Below, piece after piece: positions 6,576 through 7,918 of a stretch of 7,918 nucleotides of DNA. The stretch covers positions 1 to 7,918 of the forward strand of contig JALNVG010000111.1 in the NCBI GenBank assembly GCA_023227685.1, written 5' to 3'. Source of the DNA: Bacteroidaceae bacterium. Its GTDB lineage: Bacteria > Bacteroidota > Bacteroidia > Bacteroidales > Bacteroidaceae. The first letter of the stretch is position 1. Each line of letters begins with the position of its first letter. The notes under the pieces were generated by a model, which was not told the DNA's origin, searched no databases, and saw only the letters and a list, made by a program, of their open reading frames with translations. A program made the translations under genes and the position numbers.

Positions 6576-6779
6576 TTATTCACTCCTTCTAATATACAAA
6601 CTAAGCAATTCTGATGCGTTTTTCAATTTAGACAAACACATCTTTGTCTTTTCTATTCCTTCGCCTGCTTCCAACTCTTCACGTTTAGGTATTTCACTTA
6701 AACAATCAATTGCCCGGTTAAGTTGTATATGAGCATTGCAAATAAAATCATCGAGACTATCTAACTCTTCCGCCGTCAT
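6576..6779 (-). CDS. Hypothetical small helical protein, 67 aa
   Basis: I do not recognise this protein. It is acidic to neutral and appears to be helical throughout, with a heptad-like run (LDDFICNAHIQLNRAIDCL, then KTKMCLSKLKNASELLSLYI). No catalytic or metal motif is visible. The ATG overlaps the stop of the preceding gene by 4 bases (ATGA), with GAGGTGAGAAT upstream. It ends one base before the ATPase start. The close coupling suggests an accessory role to the ATPase, but nothing in the sequence shows it. Confidence 0.75.
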   Translation of the reverse strand: MTAEELDSLDDFICNAHIQLNRAIDCLSEIPKREELEAGEGIEKTKMCLSKLKNASELLSLYIRRSE

Positions 6780-7177
6780 ATTCTCACCTCAAACTCTCCA
6801 TACCATTTTTGCTCCTTTTTATTCATTTCTGCCCTTATTTTGTCCAGTCTGTTTTTTGCTTTAGCAATGTACCTTAGCCACTCGTGAAAAAAAACTGGAC
6901 TATATGAATGTCCTTCTGTCATTACCTCTACCCCACGCGGTGTGTAAAAACGAAGAGTTACCTCATTATCCCGTGTCGTTGCCCAACAGGCGGGAATATA
7001 TCCATTGCTTTGTTTTAGATATTCTACCGGTAGTTCATCTAAATCTAAAGCAATTATTTTTAGTATTTTTATGCCTTTTTTCTCTGGATAATAATATTCT
7101 TTTTCGTCGATAAATTTTCCCTTTAATTTCCATGTACGCGCTGGAATTATTACCTTCTCGTATTTTATTTCAATCAT
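6776..7177 (-). CDS. Hypothetical phage protein, 133 aa
   Basis: I do not recognise this family. It starts with a basic, beta-rich stretch (IEIKYEKVIIPARTWKLKG), then a YYYPEKKGIKI segment. The middle has GYIPACWATTRDNEVTLRFY and a HSYSPVFFHEWLRYIAKAKN helix, and the C-terminus is charged. There is no signal peptide or membrane segment. It has one of the strongest ribosome sites in the window (AGGAGGTAGTTGGA before ATG). The 49 bases upstream contain no clear promoter. It is the first larger gene of the early unit and is coupled by ATGA to the 67-aa gene. Confidence 0.75.
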   Translation of the reverse strand: MIEIKYEKVIIPARTWKLKGKFIDEKEYYYPEKKGIKILKIIALDLDELPVEYLKQSNGYIPACWATTRDNEVTLRFYTPRGVEVMTEGHSYSPVFFHEWLRYIAKAKNRLDKIRAEMNKKEQKWYGEFEVRI

Positions 7178-7226
7178 TCCAACTACCTCCTATTTTGTGT
7201 TATAATTATGGTGTGTTTTGAATGTT

Positions 7227-7419
7227 TTACTTATCCGTATCGGTTGCAGCCGGTGCGGATTTTTTTGTATCGATACCGTGCGTTTTTAAAGCTGCAATCA
7301 TCCATTCTTTTACATCTGGTGTGCAATGTTCCATGGCGTCTACCCATGTTGGCCAACGATCATGTTCTCGATAAAATGACATTTGGTAAAAAAGACTGTC
7401 TTTTATGTTTAATTTTCAT
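7227..7419 (-). pseudogene. Small early gene, apparently frameshifted near its start
   Basis: An AAGGAG site precedes an ATG at 7419, but that frame stops after 19 codons (MKIKHKRQSFLPNVILSRT, stop at 7362-7360). The frame one base over continues as KLNIKDSLFYQ and then from an internal ATG at 7382 for 51 residues (MSFYREHDRWPTWVDAMEH, ending DTDK, stop at 7229-7227). One A too many in the AAAA run at 7416-7413 would explain this, giving a 62-63 residue protein starting MKLNIKDSL. Alternatives are a sequencing error or real translation of the 51-aa frame from 7382, which has no Shine-Dalgarno but could be reached by coupling to the short frame. The product is not recognised; it is tryptophan-rich and soluble. 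Confidence 0.6.
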
Positions 7420-7433
7420 ATTTCGTCTCCTTA

Positions 7434-7574
7434 TCAAAAAACCAGTATTAAACCGATCATATCGATTACCGCAAGACAAGCTAAACCGATTACGTCCCAA
7501 TCTACTATCCGTTTTTGTTCCGGTTGCCATCGCCGGTTATATTCGGCGTTTATCCAATCTGCAATCTCATTCAT
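7434..7574 (-). CDS. Tail-anchored membrane micropeptide, 46 aa
   Basis: This gene is short but well supported. GGAAGGAG lies 6 bases before the ATG, and the ATG overlaps the stop of the four-cysteine gene as ATGA. Residues 1-26 are hydrophilic with basic and aromatic residues (MNEIADWINAEYNRRW). Residues 27-46 (DVIGLACLAVIDMIGLILVF) form one membrane helix ending at the C-terminus, so the protein is probably tail-anchored with a cytoplasmic N-terminus. Function is unknown. Small membrane proteins in phage early operons often act on host membrane processes or superinfection, but nothing here is specific. Confidence 0.75.
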   Translation of the reverse strand: MNEIADWINAEYNRRWQPEQKRIVDWDVIGLACLAVIDMIGLILVF

Positions 7575-7765
7575 AACACATGCTCCTTCCTGTAGTCTTC
7601 AAGTGCCTTCATTTTTTTCTGATTGGTTTTTACAAACTTAAACTCACATGCATAAGTATCAGCGCAAACCGGCACTGCCTTATTCAAATTTTCGTCCCAC
7701 ACACGGCTAAAATTGAGCCCGGTGAGTATGCGCCCACATGAGGCGCATACTATTCTTCGTTTCAT
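7571..7765 (-). CDS. Small four-cysteine (zinc-ribbon-like) protein, 64 aa
   Basis: The protein has C7-x2-C10 (RIVCASCGRIL) and later C34 and C40 (VPVCADTYAC), a spacing consistent with a single zinc site. A basic helix, VKTNQKKMKALEDYRKE, follows. This fits a small zinc-binding protein that could bind nucleic acid or a protein partner; no specific family is recognised. The start has GAGGTGA about 8 bases upstream. It overlaps the 30-aa gene before it and the 46-aa gene after it by 4 bases each, so all three should be translated together. Confidence 0.75.
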   Translation of the reverse strand: MKRRIVCASCGRILTGLNFSRVWDENLNKAVPVCADTYACEFKFVKTNQKKMKALEDYRKEHVL

Positions 7766-7854
7766 TCTCGGTCACCTCGCTTTGCTGCCCGACATAGTCC
7801 AACTGTAAAAACAACCACAGCTATCCAAGCTACAATACCTATTATTATGATCAT
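7762..7854 (-). CDS. Single-pass membrane micropeptide, 30 aa
   Basis: The frame MIIIIGIVAWIAVVVFTVGL followed by CRAAKRGDRE is one membrane helix (about residues 2-21) and a basic C-terminal tail. By the positive-inside rule the tail is cytoplasmic. AAAGGAGG lies 9 bases before the ATG, and the stop overlaps the next start as ATGA. These two signals make translation likely despite the very small size. The function is unknown. Confidence 0.7.
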   Translation of the reverse strand: MIIIIGIVAWIAVVVFTVGLCRAAKRGDRE

Positions 7855-7858
7855 CTAG

Positions 7859-7918
7859 TTATTCCTCCTTTATTAAATCGTTAATTGTACATTTAAATAT
7901 TTTGCACATGATTATTAA
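7859..7918 (-). CDS. C-terminal tail of a probable small XRE/Cro-type regulator (partial)
   Basis: An open frame enters from the right edge and ends at 7861-7859. The visible residues (IIMCKIFKCTINDLIKEE) resemble the end of small Cro-like proteins, where a C-K-x-x-x-C-x-x-x-D-I/L pattern closes the last helix of the helix-turn-helix domain. Being first before the early genes fits a Cro-like repressor. An internal ATG at 7909 has no ribosome site, so the gene most likely begins outside the window. The match rests on 18 residues only. Confidence 0.5.
   Translation of the reverse strand, partial: LIIMCKIFKCTINDLIKEE

Noticed and set aside
7178..7226. Possible promoter (CATAAT) before the 133-aa gene
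   Set aside because: No -35-like hexamer lies at 16-18 bases upstream; read-through from the early operon is enough to explain expression.
7252..7285. Palindrome GTATCGATAC next to a run of T on the plus strand
   Set aside because: The T-run precedes the palindrome on the plus strand and is an A-run on the transcribed strand, so it cannot be a terminator; it lies within the small coding frame.
7208..7576. 122-codon plus-strand open frame, preceded by TATAAT at 7201-7206
   Set aside because: There is no Shine-Dalgarno and no fitting -35 box. Minus-strand genes with ribosome sites and overlaps account for this stretch.

Overview
This window is a block of leftward (minus-strand) phage or prophage early genes. 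It holds the recombination and DNA-replication part of a temperate-type phage of a low-GC Bacillota host. The A+T-rich composition, strong AGGAGG-type ribosome binding sites, RecT, a DnaD/replisome-organizer-type initiator and a G39P-like loader all point to Bacillota. A Negativicutes host such as Veillonella is plausible but cannot be fixed from the sequence. No convincing gene lies on the plus strand and no gap without a gene exceeds 60 bases.

Transcription runs from right to left. At the right edge is the C-terminal tail of what looks like a small Cro/XRE regulator (7859-7918). It is followed by a run of very small early genes: a 30-aa membrane peptide, a 64-aa four-cysteine protein, a 46-aa tail-anchored peptide and a frame-disrupted gene of about 62 codons. 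The 30-aa and 46-aa peptides are too short for routine gene calling, but both have good Shine-Dalgarno sequences and 4-base ATGA overlaps. Two proteins of unknown function (133 and 67 aa) follow.

The centre (6574-1850) is a tightly coupled recombination cassette: an SbcC/Rad50-like ATPase with a CxxC zinc-hook-like motif, a RecT annealing protein, a YycJ/WalJ-like metallo-beta-lactamase-fold hydrolase, a small HNH-type protein and a NinB-like protein. No YqaJ/RecE-type exonuclease is present. The ATPase plus the metallo-hydrolase may therefore supply end resection for RecT; this is inference.

A second transcription unit starts at a near-consensus promoter (TTGACA-N18-TACAAT, 1801-1772) just upstream of a 57-aa XRE-type regulator. 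Next come the replication initiator, a G39P-like helicase loader and a gene that runs off the left edge.

The most striking element lies inside the initiator gene. There are ten consecutive 11-bp iterons (consensus CACTTGGTTGY) and, directly beside them, an A+T-rich array of TTAAC/TTTAC pentamers. The 11-bp period is close to one DNA turn, and three iterons make exactly 11 codons, so the reading frame is kept. This looks like a phage replication origin embedded in its own initiator gene, as in lambda O and Lactococcus phage Tuc2009.
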